A stretch of 7,772 nt of DNA from Pseudomonadota bacterium (GCA_023444445.1 JAEXMK010000107.1:1-7772), one strand, 5' to 3'. Counted from the stretch's first letter, positions 1 to 7,772 are shown. Numbers and translations: made by a program. The notes: generated from the letters alone by a model not told the origin.

Positions 1-945
1 CACGTAACCCATGTGGGCGACGGAGGAATAGGCGATCAGCTTCTTGATGTCGTCCTGCATCATCGCCACCAGCGAGGTGTAGATGATGGCGAGAACCGAC
101 AGGGTGAAGACGAACGGCGCGAAATAGTCCGATGCCAACGGGAACATGGCGAGCGAGAAACGGATGAAACCGTAACCGCCGAGCTTTAGCATGACGCCAG
201 CCAGGATGACCGAACCAGCGGTCGGAGCCTGAACGTGCGCATCCGGAAGCCAGGTGTGGACAGGCCACATCGGCATCTTCACCGCGAAGGCTGCAAAGCA
301 CGCCAGCCACAGCCAGGTCTGCATACCGGCCGGGAAGCCGTATTTCAGCAACTCGGTGATGTCGGTCGTGCCGGCCTGCCAGTACATCGCCATGATGGCG
401 AGCATCGTCAGAACCGAACCGAGCAGCGTGTAGAGGAAGAACTTGTAGGATGCGTAAACACGATCCTTGCCGCCCCACACGCCGATGATGACAAACATCG
501 GGATCAGCGTTGCTTCGAAGAAGACGTAGAAGAGAACGGTGTCGAGCGCGACGAACACGCCGATCATGACGACTTCCAGAAGAAGGAAGGCGATCATGTA
601 TTCCTTGATGCGCTTTTCAACCGAATCCCAGCTTGCCAGCACGCAGAACGGCATGAGGAAGGTGGTGAGGATGACGAACAGCATGGAGATGCCGTCGACG
701 CCGAGGTGGTAGGAGGCAATGTTGCCGAACCAGTCATGCTTCTCGACCATCTGGAAGCCCGGGTTCGAATTGTCGAACCCGATCCAGACGAACAGCGAAA
801 CGATGAAGGTGAACACGGTCGTCAGCAGCGAAACATTGAGAATGTTGCGGCGACCGTAAGGACCGTTCTCGTTGGTGAGCAGCAGCAGCACCACGCCGAC
901 CAGCGGCAGGAACGTGACCGTTGAAAGAATGGGCCAATCGGTCAT
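1..945 (-). CDS. nuoM: NADH-quinone oxidoreductase subunit M (NuoM), partial: N-terminal 315 residues
   Basis: NuoM is an antiporter-like proton-pumping subunit of the complex I membrane arm, related to Mrp Na+/H+ antiporters. The frame opens with ATG at 945-943 ([15 protein letters not shown]) and stays open to base 1, so the C-terminal part, roughly 190 residues by family length, lies outside the window. Family residues are visible: Glu144 in the segment [11 protein letters not shown], Lys223 in [18 protein letters not shown], Lys254 in [10 protein letters not shown], and the motif [17 protein letters not shown] at 298-314. Glu144 has the same number as the essential glutamate of E. coli NuoM, and the two lysines match the E. 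coli proton-channel lysines. Many hydrophobic segments are evident. The start codon overlaps the nuoL stop by one base (TGATG), with a GGGAG Shine-Dalgarno at 955-959 inside nuoL, which suggests translational coupling. The cut is a window edge, not a broken gene. Confidence 0.98.
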   Translation of the reverse strand, partial: MTDWPILSTVTFLPLVGVVLLLLTNENGPYGRRNILNVSLLTTVFTFIVSLFVWIGFDNSNPGFQMVEKHDWFGNIASYHLGVDGISMLFVILTTFLMPFCVLASWDSVEKRIKEYMIAFLLLEVVMIGVFVALDTVLFYVFFEATLIPMFVIIGVWGGKDRVYASYKFFLYTLLGSVLTMLAIMAMYWQAGTTDITELLKYGFPAGMQTWLWLACFAAFAVKMPMWPVHTWLPDAHVQAPTAGSVILAGVMLKLGGYGFIRFSLAMFPLASDYFAPFVFTLSVLAIIYTSLVAMMQDDIKKLIAYSSVAHMGYV

Positions 946-2945
946 CAGAAGGCACTCCCGAGCATCATCCAGGTGACAAGCGCCGCGATGCCGATCAGCA
1001 TCGCAAAGGCATAATGATAAAGGTAGCCGGACTGCAGGCGGACCATGCGGTTGGTCACATCAACCACACGCGCTGCAATACCGTTCGGACCGTAATGATC
1101 GATGACCGCCACGTCGCCCTTCTTCCACAGGAAGCGGCCGAGTGCCTTCGCCGAACGGACGAAGAGGAAGTCATAGAGTTCATCGAAGTACCACTTGTTG
1201 AGAAGGAACTGGTACAGGCCACGATGGGTCTCGGCCAGACGCTTCGGCGTCTCCGGCGACTTGATGTACATGTACCATGCCGTCACGAAACCAAGAGCCA
1301 TGGCTGCGAACGGGCTCCACTTCACCCACTTCGGAACATTGTGGAACTCATGCACGATGTGGTTTTCAGGACCGGTGAACAGCGCACCCTTCCAGAATTC
1401 CTCATAGTGATGGCCGAAGAAATATTCGACGAAGCCGACACCAGCAAACAGTGCGCCAGCGGTCAGGATGAACAGCGGCAGCAGCATCACCATCGGCGAT
1501 TCATGGACATGGTGCATGACATCTGCGGAAGCGCGCGGCTTGCCGAAGAAGGTCATGAACGCCAGGCGCCAGGAATAGAAGCTGGTGAACAGTGCAGCGA
1601 TGACGAGAAGCGTGAAGGCGAAACCGCCAAGGCTCGAATGCGAGGCAAATGCCGATTCGATGATGGCGTCCTTGGAGAAGAAGCCAGCGAAGCCGATGGA
1701 CGTGCCGGGGATACCAACACCGGTCAGCGCGAGCGTACCGACAGTCATCGTCCAGAAGGTGACCGGGATGTGCTTACGCAGGCCGCCCATGTAACGCATG
1801 TCCTGCTCGCCATCGACGGCGTGGATGACGGAACCGGCGCACAAGAACAGCAGAGCCTTGAAGAAGGCGTGCGTGAACAGGTGGAACACGGCCGCACCAT
1901 AAGCACCAACGCCAAGCGCCACGAACATGTAACCGAGCTGCGAGCAGGTCGAGTAAGCGATGACGCGCTTGATATCGTTCTGAACCAGACCGACGGTCGC
2001 GGCGAAGAACGCCGTGATCGCACCAATCAGCGTAACGAAGGTCAACGCATCCGGCGACAGTTCGAACAGTGGCGACATGCGTGCCACGAGGAAGACACCG
2101 GCGGTCACCATGGTTGCGGCGTGAATGAGCGCCGAAACCGGCGTCGGGCCTTCCATGGCGTCCGGGAGCCAGGTGTGCAGCAGGAACTGCGCCGACTTAC
2201 CCATGGAGCCCATGAACAGCAGCAGGCAGACTGCGGTGATGGCGTGGCCCTTGTCGAGGCTCATGCCGAACAGGTTGATGACGGCGTCGGTGGACGCAGC
2301 GCCTTCAGCCGGCAGATAGGTCGAGGCGGCAGCAAAGATCGTTTCAAAGTTGATCGAGCCGAACAGAACGAAGACGCCGGAAATGCCGAGGATGAAGCCG
2401 AAGTCACCAACGCGGTTGACGATGAACGCCTTCATGGCCGCAGCCGATGCGGACGGCTTCTTGAACCAGAAACCGATCAGAAGGTAGGACGCCAGACCCA
2501 CGCCTTCCCAGCCGAAGAACATCTGCAGCAGGTTGTCGGAGGTGATGAGCATCAACATCGCAAAGGTGAAGAGCGACAGGTATGCGAAGAAGCGCGGACG
2601 ATGCGGATCGTGGTGCATGTATCCGATCGAATACAGGTGCACGAGACAGGACACCGTGTTGACCACGACGAACATGACAGCCGTCAGCGTGTCGATGCGG
2701 AACGCCCACTCGACATCGATGCCGCCGGACTGAATCCAGCGCATGACGCTGACCTTGATGATTTCGCCGCCCTCACCGTGGCCGAGAAGCGCGACATTCA
2801 CAAACACGATCCACGACAGGACCGCGACCACGATCATCAGACCGGTGGTGACATATTCCGAGGCTTTGGCACCGATCGAGCGGCCAAACAGGCCAGCGAT
2901 CAGGAAGCCGATCAGCGGAAGAAAGACGATAGCCTTGTAGATCAT
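945..2945 (-). CDS. nuoL: NADH-quinone oxidoreductase subunit L (NuoL)
   Basis: NuoL is the most distal antiporter-like proton-pumping subunit of complex I. The 666-residue protein is full length for the family. It starts [14 protein letters not shown], typical for the subunit, and is hydrophobic throughout. Conserved elements include Glu147 in [17 protein letters not shown] (the E. coli Glu144 equivalent), Lys250 in [20 protein letters not shown] (channel lysine), and the stretch [19 protein letters not shown] at 265-283 with His275. The motif [19 protein letters not shown] follows. The last ~110 residues, with [18 protein letters not shown] and a final hydrophobic segment, fit the long lateral helix and terminal membrane anchor unique to NuoL. 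It begins 7 bases after the nuoK stop. An AAGG two bases before the ATG looks too close, so the likelier ribosome site is AAGGG at 2957-2961 inside nuoK, 11 bases upstream. It ends in a TGA shared with the nuoM start. Confidence 0.99.
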   Translation of the reverse strand: MIYKAIVFLPLIGFLIAGLFGRSIGAKASEYVTTGLMIVVAVLSWIVFVNVALLGHGEGGEIIKVSVMRWIQSGGIDVEWAFRIDTLTAVMFVVVNTVSCLVHLYSIGYMHHDPHRPRFFAYLSLFTFAMLMLITSDNLLQMFFGWEGVGLASYLLIGFWFKKPSASAAAMKAFIVNRVGDFGFILGISGVFVLFGSINFETIFAAASTYLPAEGAASTDAVINLFGMSLDKGHAITAVCLLLFMGSMGKSAQFLLHTWLPDAMEGPTPVSALIHAATMVTAGVFLVARMSPLFELSPDALTFVTLIGAITAFFAATVGLVQNDIKRVIAYSTCSQLGYMFVALGVGAYGAAVFHLFTHAFFKALLFLCAGSVIHAVDGEQDMRYMGGLRKHIPVTFWTMTVGTLALTGVGIPGTSIGFAGFFSKDAIIESAFASHSSLGGFAFTLLVIAALFTSFYSWRLAFMTFFGKPRASADVMHHVHESPMVMLLPLFILTAGALFAGVGFVEYFFGHHYEEFWKGALFTGPENHIVHEFHNVPKWVKWSPFAAMALGFVTAWYMYIKSPETPKRLAETHRGLYQFLLNKWYFDELYDFLFVRSAKALGRFLWKKGDVAVIDHYGPNGIAARVVDVTNRMVRLQSGYLYHYAFAMLIGIAALVTWMMLGSAF

Positions 2946-2952
2946 AGCCTTA

Positions 2953-3261
2953 TCAGCCCTTCATCATATTGACGTCTTCCACCGCGATCGATCCACGGTT
3001 GCGGTAGAAGACAACGAGTATTGCAAGACCGATGGCCGCTTCGGCAGCAGCGACGGTCAGGATGAACAACGCAAAGACCTGGCCGACGATGTCGTTCAGG
3101 AAGGACGAGAACGCCACCATGTTGAGGTTGACCGCAAGCAGGATGAGTTCGATCGACATGAGGATGACGATGACGTTCTTCCGGTTGAGGAAGATACCGA
3201 AGACGCCGATCGTGAAGAGGATCGCGCTGACCGTCAGGTAGTGGGAAAGACCGATTTCCAT
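2953..3261 (-). CDS. nuoK: NADH-quinone oxidoreductase subunit K (NuoK)
   Basis: NuoK is a small membrane subunit of complex I, homologous to MrpC and mitochondrial ND4L, that helps pass conformational and proton-relay signals from the quinone site to the antiporter-like subunits. The 102-residue protein has three hydrophobic helices (about 8-25, 29-51 and 58-85). It keeps the two buried glutamates essential in E. coli: Glu38 in [16 protein letters not shown] and Glu74 in [15 protein letters not shown] (E. coli Glu36 and Glu72). I chose the ATG at 3261-3259 ([11 protein letters not shown]) because it matches the family's usual N-terminus and has AAGGA at 3270-3274, 8 bases upstream. The frame is open further upstream to an ATG at 3345, but that would overlap nuoJ by 56 bases and add a charged, Arg-rich stretch foreign to the family. 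It lies 28 bases after nuoJ and 7 bases before nuoL. Confidence 0.98.
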   Translation of the reverse strand: MEIGLSHYLTVSAILFTIGVFGIFLNRKNVIVILMSIELILLAVNLNMVAFSSFLNDIVGQVFALFILTVAAAEAAIGLAILVVFYRNRGSIAVEDVNMMKG

Positions 3262-3289
3262 TCTAATATTCCTTAGATCCGTTCGCGCC

Positions 3290-3904
3290 TCAGATACCCT
3301 GGCCCGGCTTGACCTTGACCGTCGTAACGGCGGTCTTGGGGTCACGCCCGACCTGGGTGGAGATGTCCTGCCGCTTGATGTCGGTGCGGTGACGCAGCGT
3401 CAGCACGATCGCGCCGATCATGGCGACCAGCAGCACGAGACCCGCGAGCTGGAAGAAGTAGACGTAGTTTGTATAGAGAACGTCGCCGAGAGCTGCCGTG
3501 TTGGTGCGCTCAGTGACAGGCGGGATCGGCATGGTGATCGACTTGGCCGCCTGCGGCGACAACATGCTGCCGCCGATGACGACGATCAGCTCTGCCGCGA
3601 GGATAAGACCGATCAACGCACCAACAGGCGCATATTGCAGCACGCCCGAGCGAAGTTCGGCGAAATCGACATCCAGCATCATGACGACGAAGAGGAAGAG
3701 CACCGCCACGGCGCCGACATAAACAACCAGCAGGATCATGCCGAGGAACTCGGCTCCCGTCAGCAGGAACAGCGCAGCCGCGTTGAAGAAGGTCAGGATC
3801 AGGAAGAGAACCGAGTGAACCGGGTTCTTCGATGCGATGACCAGAAACGCCGACGCCACCGCGACGAAAGCGAATATGTAAAAGAATATAGCGTGCAGAC
3901 CCAT
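3290..3904 (-). CDS. nuoJ: NADH-quinone oxidoreductase subunit J (NuoJ)
   Basis: NuoJ (mitochondrial ND6 counterpart) is a membrane subunit next to NuoK and NuoH. Its third helix carries a pi-bulge that changes conformation during turnover in solved complex I structures. The 204-residue protein shows five hydrophobic segments at about 4-24, 29-48, 54-77, 91-111 and 146-168. The most conserved part is at 52-77: Glu52, then [18 protein letters not shown] with Tyr62 and Gly64, matching the pi-bulge helix. A hydrophilic tail of about 35 residues ([12 protein letters not shown]...) follows the last helix. Total length is somewhat above E. coli NuoJ and normal for rhizobial forms, from memory. The ATG at 3904-3902 has GAGAAGG at 3912-3918, 7 bases upstream. 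Unlike the other genes here, it is separated from its upstream neighbour by 140 bases, and its ribosome site can pair with CTTCTC about 15 bases further upstream in the message. Confidence 0.98.
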   Translation of the reverse strand: MGLHAIFFYIFAFVAVASAFLVIASKNPVHSVLFLILTFFNAAALFLLTGAEFLGMILLVVYVGAVAVLFLFVVMMLDVDFAELRSGVLQYAPVGALIGLILAAELIVVIGGSMLSPQAAKSITMPIPPVTERTNTAALGDVLYTNYVYFFQLAGLVLLVAMIGAIVLTLRHRTDIKRQDISTQVGRDPKTAVTTVKVKPGQGI

Positions 3905-3912
3905 GTTGGTGC

Positions 3913-3939
3913 CTTCTCGTCCTCATCCGGGCAGAGAAG
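3913..3939 (-). promoter_or_regulatory. Possible hairpin covering the nuoJ Shine-Dalgarno
   Basis: In the message, CUUCUC (complement of 3939-3934) can pair with GAGAAG (complement of 3918-3913), giving a perfect 6-bp stem around a 15-base loop. The second arm contains most of the nuoJ ribosome-binding site GAGAAGG, 7 bases before the start codon. If it forms, it would reduce initiation on nuoJ. The stem is short with a large loop, so chance is a real alternative. Confidence 0.25.
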
Positions 3940-3967
3940 ACCTCCTCGGTCCCCTCACCCGTTTGTC

Positions 3968-3989
3968 CCTGCCGGTAACACCGGACAGG
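3968..3989. other. Bulged inverted repeat in the nuoI-nuoJ spacer
   Basis: The left arm CCTGCCGGT (3968-3976) pairs with ACCGG plus CAGG (3980-3989), leaving one unpaired A at 3985 and a three-base loop. This makes nine G/C-rich pairs with one bulge. No U-rich run follows in the transcribed direction, so it does not look like an intrinsic terminator. It may be the core palindrome of a repeat element or an RNA-stabilising structure. Confidence 0.5.
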
Positions 3990-4038
3990 CATTTACTCTC
4001 TCAACGTTCATCGAAGCCGAAGCTCCGCGGAACACGGT

Positions 4039-4060
4039 TGCGCCTTAACGGTAAGGCGCA
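4039..4060 (-). other. Perfect 9-bp stem-loop spanning the nuoI stop codon
   Basis: The arms TGCGCCTTA (4039-4047) and TAAGGCGCA (4052-4060) are exact reverse complements around a four-base loop. In the message the stem begins in the last nuoI codons and the UAA stop lies in its 3' arm. No U-tract follows, so it is not a classical terminator. Possible roles are protection of upstream message from exonucleases, a processing point between nuoGHI and nuoJKLMN, or an effect on termination and reinitiation. The palindrome is seen directly; any function is inferred. Confidence 0.55.
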
Positions 4061-4536
4061 TCCAGCGCGAGGTTGCGCGCGATTTCACGCTCCCAGCGGT
4101 CGCCGTTGTCGAGAAGCTTCTGCTTGTCGAAATACAGCTCTTCGCGGGTCTCGGTTGCGAACTCGAAGTTCGGACCTTCGACGATCGCGTCGACCGGGCA
4201 TGCTTCCTGGCAGAAACCGCAATAGATGCACTTCACCATGTCGATGTCGTAGCGCACGGTACGACGGGTACCGTCGTTGCGGCGCGGACCAGCTTCGATG
4301 GTGATCGCCTGAGCAGGACAGATCGCTTCACACAGCTTGCAGGCGATGCAGCGTTCTTCACCGTTGGGATAACGGCGCAGAGCGTGTTCGCCACGAAAGC
4401 GCGGAGAAACCGGACCCTTTTCAAACGGGTAGTTCACCGTCGCCTTCTGCTTGAAGAAATGACGCATCGTCAGGAAGATTGCGCCGACGAATTCCTTGAG
4501 GAACAGCGAATTGACGGCTTGGGAAAGGCTTGCCAT
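4045..4536 (-). CDS. nuoI: NADH-quinone oxidoreductase subunit I (NuoI), two 4Fe-4S clusters
   Basis: NuoI (TYKY/NDUFS8 family) sits where the peripheral arm joins the membrane and carries clusters N6a and N6b, passing electrons from NuoG to cluster N2 in NuoB. The 163-residue protein has an N-terminal amphipathic segment (about 8-30, [18 protein letters not shown]) that lies along the membrane. Two ferredoxin motifs follow: [12 protein letters not shown] with Cys63, 66, 69 and 73, and [12 protein letters not shown] with Cys103, 106, 109 and 113. All eight ligands are present. The charged C-terminus ends in LALDAPYR, as in related alphaproteobacterial proteins from memory. The ATG at 4536 has a strong GGAGG site 5 bases upstream. 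The gene starts 36 bases after nuoH, and its stop codon lies within a 9-bp stem-loop. The length is normal for alphaproteobacteria and shorter than the enterobacterial form. Confidence 0.99.
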   Translation of the reverse strand: MASLSQAVNSLFLKEFVGAIFLTMRHFFKQKATVNYPFEKGPVSPRFRGEHALRRYPNGEERCIACKLCEAICPAQAITIEAGPRRNDGTRRTVRYDIDMVKCIYCGFCQEACPVDAIVEGPNFEFATETREELYFDKQKLLDNGDRWEREIARNLALDAPYR

Positions 4537-4541
4537 CTCAA

Positions 4542-4546
4542 CCTCC
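4542..4546 (-). promoter_or_regulatory. Strong ribosome-binding site of nuoI
   Basis: GGAGG in the message, five bases before the nuoI ATG. It is the best Shine-Dalgarno match seen in the window and fixes the start of nuoI. It lies in the 36-base nuoH-nuoI gap, so nuoI can be initiated independently of nuoH translation. Confidence 0.8.
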
Positions 4547-4572
4547 AGTTCTTTGAGCGAGGAGTTCAGACA

Positions 4573-5619
4573 TCAACCGGCCCACCCCGTCAGCTTCAAT
4601 ACGAATGCAACAATAACAACCATGGCAAGCGACAGCGGCAGGAACACCTTCCAGCCAAGGCGCATGAGCTGGTCATAGCGGTAACGTGGAACGAAAGCCT
4701 TAACCAGAGCGACCATGAAGAAGACCATGCAGCCCTTGATCGCGAACCAGACGATGCCCGGAACCCAGTTCAAGAACCAGACGTCCACGATCGGCAGCCA
4801 CCCACCGAGGAACAGGATCGTCGTCAGGCAGCAGATCAGAACGATGGCAGCATATTCGCCAAGCATGAACATCATGTACGGCGTGGAGCCATATTCGACC
4901 ATGGGACCGGCGACCAGTTCCGATTCCGCTTCCGGAATGTCGAAAGGCGGACGGTTGGTTTCGGCAAGACCCGAAATGAAGAACACGATGAACATCGGGA
5001 ACAGCGACAGCCAGTGCCAGTCGAGGAACGACGGCGGCAGGCCGAGCATCGTACCGAGACCGGTGCGCTGTGCCAGAACGATGTCCGTGAGGTTCAGCGA
5101 ACCGACGCAAAGCAGAACGGTGACGATGACGAGACCGATGGACACTTCGTAAGAGACCATCTGCGCGGCGGAGCGAAGCGCGCCAAGGAACGGGTACTTC
5201 GAGTTCGAAGCCCAGCCGCCCATGATGATGCCGTACACTTCAAGCGAGGAAATCGCGAAGATGTAGAGAATGCCGACGTTGATGTTGGCAACCACCCAGC
5301 CATCCGCAAACGGGATAACGGCGTAAGTGGCAAGTGCCAGCGTCACGGCAACCAGAGGCGCCAGCAGAAATACGGCCTTGTTGGCACCGGCCGGAATGAC
5401 CGGCTCTTTCAGAATGAACTTCAAAAGGTCGGCGAAGGACTGGAACAGACCGAAGGGACCAACGACGTTCGGGCCGCGACGCAACTGTACGGCAGCCCAG
5501 ACCTTACGGTCGGCCAGCAGCAGGAAGGCGATGGACACCAGCAAACACACGAGAAGCAGCAGGGACTGGCCGACCATAATCAGCGCGGGCCAGACGTAGC
5601 TCCAGAAAAACGATTCCAT
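4573..5619 (-). CDS. nuoH: NADH-quinone oxidoreductase subunit H (NuoH)
   Basis: NuoH (ND1 counterpart) is the membrane subunit that forms most of the quinone-binding chamber and links quinone reduction to the proton relay. The 348-residue protein is full length with about eight hydrophobic segments. Conserved parts are [19 protein letters not shown] at 37-55 (family signature 1 region, Asp37 in place of the Glu of many homologues), [18 protein letters not shown] at 141-158 ending in Glu158, and the second signature [19 protein letters not shown] at 220-238 with several acidic residues on the quinone-cavity loop. The sequence ends KLTGWAG. ATG at 5619-5617 gives the usual N-terminus with a hydrophobic first helix. 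A TAAGGG site overlaps the nuoG stop (AAGGG at 5629-5633), 9 bases from the start, so nuoG and nuoH translation are probably coupled across the 12-base gap. Confidence 0.99.
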   Translation of the reverse strand: MESFFWSYVWPALIMVGQSLLLLVCLLVSIAFLLLADRKVWAAVQLRRGPNVVGPFGLFQSFADLLKFILKEPVIPAGANKAVFLLAPLVAVTLALATYAVIPFADGWVVANINVGILYIFAISSLEVYGIIMGGWASNSKYPFLGALRSAAQMVSYEVSIGLVIVTVLLCVGSLNLTDIVLAQRTGLGTMLGLPPSFLDWHWLSLFPMFIVFFISGLAETNRPPFDIPEAESELVAGPMVEYGSTPYMMFMLGEYAAIVLICCLTTILFLGGWLPIVDVWFLNWVPGIVWFAIKGCMVFFMVALVKAFVPRYRYDQLMRLGWKVFLPLSLAMVVIVAFVLKLTGWAG

Positions 5620-5631
5620 AATCCCCTACCC

Positions 5632-7713
5632 TTACTCTGCCGCAGCCTTGAAGTTGTTGCGGGCCAATGCGGAGCACTCGGCCATCACAGCGGAGGCGCG
5701 CGCAATCGGGTTCGTCAAATAAAAGTCTTTTACCGGCGAGGCAAACGCCGATTTGTTGAGTGAGCCAACCTTGCCGGCCAGTGCCTCGATATCCTTGCCA
5801 TTGCCGGCAATGACGTCGTCGGTTTCAGCCAGATGCGGATGGGCAACGTAAAGCTGGCCGCGCAGAGCCGACAGCGAGTCGAACGGCAGCTTCTTGCCGA
5901 GAACGTCGGAGAGCGCACGCAGGATTGCCCAGTCTTCGCGGGCTTCGCCAGGCGCGAAACCTGCACGGTTGCCAACCTGAACGCGGCCTTCGGTGTTGAC
6001 CCAGATACCGGATTTTTCGGTATAGGCCGCACCTGGCAGGATGACGTCGGCGTGCATTGCGCCGTGATCACCATGGCTGCCGATGTAGACAGTGAACTTG
6101 GCACCCTTGTTCGACAGGTCGATCTCGTCTGCACCGAGCAGGAAGAGAACGTCCATCGACGCGACCATGTCAGCAGCGGCAACACCGCCCTCACCCGGTA
6201 CGAAGCCGATATCCAGACCGCCAACGCGGGCAGCCGCCGTGTGCAGAACCGAGAAACCGTTCCACTCTTCGGTGACAGCGCCAACCGAAACGGCAAGCTT
6301 TGCAGCAGCGGCGAGAACGGCAGCACCATCAGCGCGCGCCACAGCACCCTGACCGATGATGATCAGCGGGTTCTTGGCAGACTTCAGCTTGTCAAAGAAG
6401 CTGTGCGAGCCGTTTGCCAGATCCGACAGCGTTTCTGCGCCGGAACCGAGGTATTCGTAGTCGTAACGCAGTTCGCCGCCTTCACCGATCACACCGATCG
6501 GGAAGCCGCCACGACGCCAGCGCTTGCGGATGCGGGCGTTGAGAACGGCCGCCTCGTAACGCGGGTTGGCGCCAACGATCAGCAGCGCGTCAGCCTGTTC
6601 GATGCCTTCGATGGTGGCGTTGAACAGGTAGCTGGCGCGGCCGAGCGACGGATCGAGCGCTGCACCATCCTGACGGCAATCGACGTTGGCCGAGCCGAGC
6701 GATGCGAGAAGCGACTTCAGCGCGAACATTTCTTCCACAGAAGCCAGATCGCCGGCGATTGCGCCGATCTTGCTGCCCGAGGTTGCGCCGACGGCTGAAC
6801 GGATCGCGCCGAAAGCTTCGCCCCAGGTCGCAGGCTGCAGACGGCCATCCTTGCGAACATACGGACGGTCAAGGCGCTGCGTCTTCAGGCCATCCCAGAT
6901 GAAGCGGCTCTTGTCGGAAATCCACTCTTCGTTGATGGCTTCGTTGACGCGTGGCATGACGCGCATGACTTCACGGCCACGCGTATCGACACGGATCGCC
7001 GAACCGAGCGCGTCCATGACGTCGATGGTTTCGGTCTTGTTGAGTTCCCACGGACGCGCCGTGAAAGCGAATGGCTTGGAGGTCAGCGCGCCAACCGGGC
7101 AAAGGTCAACAACGTTGCCCTGAAGCTCGGAGGTCATCGCCTGCTCGAGATAGGTAGTGATCTCGGCGTCTTCGCCGCGGCCGATCAGGCCAAGCTCTGC
7201 AATGCCGGCCACTTCCGTGGTGAAACGGACGCAGCGCGTGCAGTGAATGCAGCGGTTCATGACCGTCTTGACGAGCGGTCCGATGTACTTGTCTTCAACC
7301 GCACGCTTGTTCTCCGCGTAACGCGAACCGGCAATACCGAAGGCCATGGCCTGGTCCTGCAGGTCGCACTCACCGCCCTGGTCGCAGATCGGGCAATCCA
7401 GCGGGTGGTTGATGAGCAGGAACTCCATCACGCCTTCGCGGGCCTTCTTGACCATCGGCGTGTTGGTGAAAACTTCCGGCAGTTCGCCGTTCGGGCCGCC
7501 GCGGATATCGCGCACGCCCATGGCGCAGGATGCAGCAGGCTTGGGCGGTCCGCCCTTCACCTCGATAAGACACATGCGGCAGTTACCCGCGACCGACAAG
7601 CGCTCGTGAAAACAAAAGCGCGGAACTTCGGCGCCAGCCTCCTCACACGCCTGCAACAGCGTGAAATGATCCGGAACCTCGATCTCTTTACCGTCAACCT
7701 TGAGCTTTGCCAT
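5632..7713 (-). CDS. nuoG: NADH-quinone oxidoreductase subunit G (NuoG), Fe-S peripheral-arm subunit
   Basis: NuoG (NDUFS1/75-kDa family) carries electrons from the NuoE/NuoF module to NuoI. The N-terminal 2Fe-2S ferredoxin domain has Cys34, 45, 48 and 63. The His-Cys3 motif for cluster N5 is His103, Cys107, Cys110 and Cys116 in [19 protein letters not shown] 4Fe-4S site (N4) uses Cys155, 158 and 161 in [10 protein letters not shown] plus Cys205 in [10 protein letters not shown]. From about 215 onward is a molybdopterin-oxidoreductase-like domain, structural in complex I. The extra N7 cysteines of E. coli and Thermus NuoG are absent: the stretch after Cys205 ([19 protein letters not shown]) has no cysteine. 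This is normal for short alphaproteobacterial and mitochondrial forms. Total length is 693 residues. I chose ATG at 7713 ([13 protein letters not shown]) because the ferredoxin fold begins at once. An in-frame GTG at 7755 would add 14 residues with no family match. The ribosome site is weak (AGGA, 13 bases upstream). Confidence 0.98.
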   Translation of the reverse strand: MAKLKVDGKEIEVPDHFTLLQACEEAGAEVPRFCFHERLSVAGNCRMCLIEVKGGPPKPAASCAMGVRDIRGGPNGELPEVFTNTPMVKKAREGVMEFLLINHPLDCPICDQGGECDLQDQAMAFGIAGSRYAENKRAVEDKYIGPLVKTVMNRCIHCTRCVRFTTEVAGIAELGLIGRGEDAEITTYLEQAMTSELQGNVVDLCPVGALTSKPFAFTARPWELNKTETIDVMDALGSAIRVDTRGREVMRVMPRVNEAINEEWISDKSRFIWDGLKTQRLDRPYVRKDGRLQPATWGEAFGAIRSAVGATSGSKIGAIAGDLASVEEMFALKSLLASLGSANVDCRQDGAALDPSLGRASYLFNATIEGIEQADALLIVGANPRYEAAVLNARIRKRWRRGGFPIGVIGEGGELRYDYEYLGSGAETLSDLANGSHSFFDKLKSAKNPLIIIGQGAVARADGAAVLAAAAKLAVSVGAVTEEWNGFSVLHTAAARVGGLDIGFVPGEGGVAAADMVASMDVLFLLGADEIDLSNKGAKFTVYIGSHGDHGAMHADVILPGAAYTEKSGIWVNTEGRVQVGNRAGFAPGEAREDWAILRALSDVLGKKLPFDSLSALRGQLYVAHPHLAETDDVIAGNGKDIEALAGKVGSLNKSAFASPVKDFYLTNPIARASAVMAECSALARNNFKAAAE

Positions 7714-7772
7714 GGTTCTACTTACGTCCTGTTGCCTGTTCGTCCCGTGTCCCACACAGTCCGCAACAAATC
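7714..7772. other. Spacer upstream of nuoG (probable nuoF-nuoG gap)
   Basis: These 59 bases precede nuoG on its strand. By gene order in related alphaproteobacteria, nuoF should lie just beyond the window edge. Stops in the minus strand occur in two frames shortly before the nuoG ATG, but the short peptides they would end are not recognisable as a NuoF C-terminus. I cannot say whether the last nuoF codons are inside the window. No promoter or terminator hairpin is evident. Confidence 0.4.

Larger units (their letters stand above)
3905..4044. repeat. nuoI-nuoJ spacer rich in inverted repeats; candidate degenerate Rhizobiaceae intergenic palindromic repeat
   Basis: This 140-base stretch is the only long non-coding segment in the window and interrupts an otherwise tightly packed operon. 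It contains a bulged hairpin (3968-3989), a CTTCTC/GAGAAG inverted pair (3913-3918 and 3934-3939), and the 5' side of the hairpin over the nuoI stop. Two similar words, CCTCATCCGGGCA at 3921-3933 and CCTCACCCGTTTG at 3953-3965, recur in it. Runs such as CCTTCTC, CCTCATCCG and CCCCTCACCCG are typical of the short palindromic intergenic elements (RIME-like) scattered through Rhizobium and Agrobacterium genomes. That likeness is recalled, not tested. No convincing coding frame, promoter or tRNA is visible. It could equally be an ordinary spacer with RNA structure used to set nuoJ expression. Confidence 0.45.

Noticed and set aside
235..924. A plus-strand frame of 229 codons opposite nuoM
   Set aside because: Shadow of nuoM; the composition is His/Asp/Glu/Arg-rich and no motif is recognised.
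921..2972. A plus-strand frame of 683 codons running antisense across all of nuoL
   Set aside because: It mirrors nuoL, which has clear family motifs. The plus-strand product is a low-complexity, His/Asp/Arg/Gln-rich sequence typical of the reverse of a hydrophobic, G/C-ending-codon gene, and no domain is recognisable.
3262..3345. Upstream ATG start for nuoK adding 28 residues
   Set aside because: It would overlap nuoJ by 56 bases and add an Arg/Ser-rich segment. The ATG at 3261 has a good ribosome site and the family N-terminus.
3389..4048. A plus-strand frame of 219 codons opposite nuoJ and the nuoI-nuoJ spacer
   Set aside because: Mostly the mirror of nuoJ; its tail in the spacer has no family signature.
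3968..4060. Intrinsic transcription terminator between nuoI and nuoJ
   Set aside because: Both hairpins lack a following U-tract, and the downstream genes are parts of the same complex, so transcription must continue or restart. No terminator call is justified.
4384..5763. A plus-strand frame of 459 codons antisense to nuoH, the nuoI start and the nuoG end
   Set aside because: Same explanation: charged, repetitive composition from reading hydrophobic nuo genes backwards, crossing several real gene boundaries.
7714..7755. Upstream GTG start for nuoG adding 14 residues
   Set aside because: The extra residues do not match the NuoG N-terminus, and the ferredoxin domain starts directly at the ATG at 7713.
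1..7772. A previously undescribed system, mobile element, CRISPR array or accessory cargo
   Set aside because: The window is filled by contiguous, intact, well-known complex I genes. No transposase, integrase, repeat array, tRNA or unexplained gene is present.

Overview
The window lies inside the nuo operon for respiratory complex I (proton-translocating NADH:quinone oxidoreductase, NDH-1), read entirely on the minus strand. In transcription order, from high to low coordinates, the genes are nuoG, nuoH, nuoI, nuoJ, nuoK, nuoL and the first 315 codons of nuoM, which runs off the left edge. All seven reading frames are intact. Protein lengths (NuoG 693 aa, NuoI 163 aa, NuoJ 204 aa, NuoK 102 aa), the gene order and the high-GC, G/C-ending codon use fit an alphaproteobacterium of the order Hyphomicrobiales, most likely the Agrobacterium/Rhizobium group (Rhizobiaceae). 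That placement is by recall of family features, not by a search.

Layout. Bases 7714-7772 are the end of the spacer upstream of nuoG. nuoG (7713-5632) encodes an iron-sulfur subunit of the peripheral arm. nuoH (5619-4573) forms most of the quinone chamber at the membrane interface. nuoI (4536-4045) carries the two 4Fe-4S clusters that pass electrons toward quinone. A 140-base spacer (4044-3905) follows and is the only sizeable non-coding stretch. Then nuoJ (3904-3290), nuoK (3261-2953), nuoL (2945-945) and nuoM (945 to beyond base 1) encode membrane-arm subunits. The other junctions are tight (12, 36, 28 and 7 bases, and a one-base stop/start overlap for nuoL-nuoM), as expected for one polycistronic message.

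Function. NuoG receives electrons from NADH through NuoE/NuoF (not in the window) and passes them along its Fe-S chain to NuoI and then to quinone at the NuoB/D/H interface. The energy is relayed through the charged residues of NuoH, J and K to the antiporter-like subunits NuoM and NuoL, which pump protons. The key charged residues of this relay are present in NuoK, NuoL and NuoM.

What stands out is modest. The nuoI-nuoJ spacer contains several inverted repeats: a perfect 9-bp hairpin across the nuoI stop codon, a second hairpin in the middle, and a pairing that could cover the nuoJ ribosome-binding site. It resembles the degenerate palindromic intergenic repeats common in Rhizobiaceae. I see no undescribed system, mobile element, CRISPR array, RNA gene or accessory cargo.
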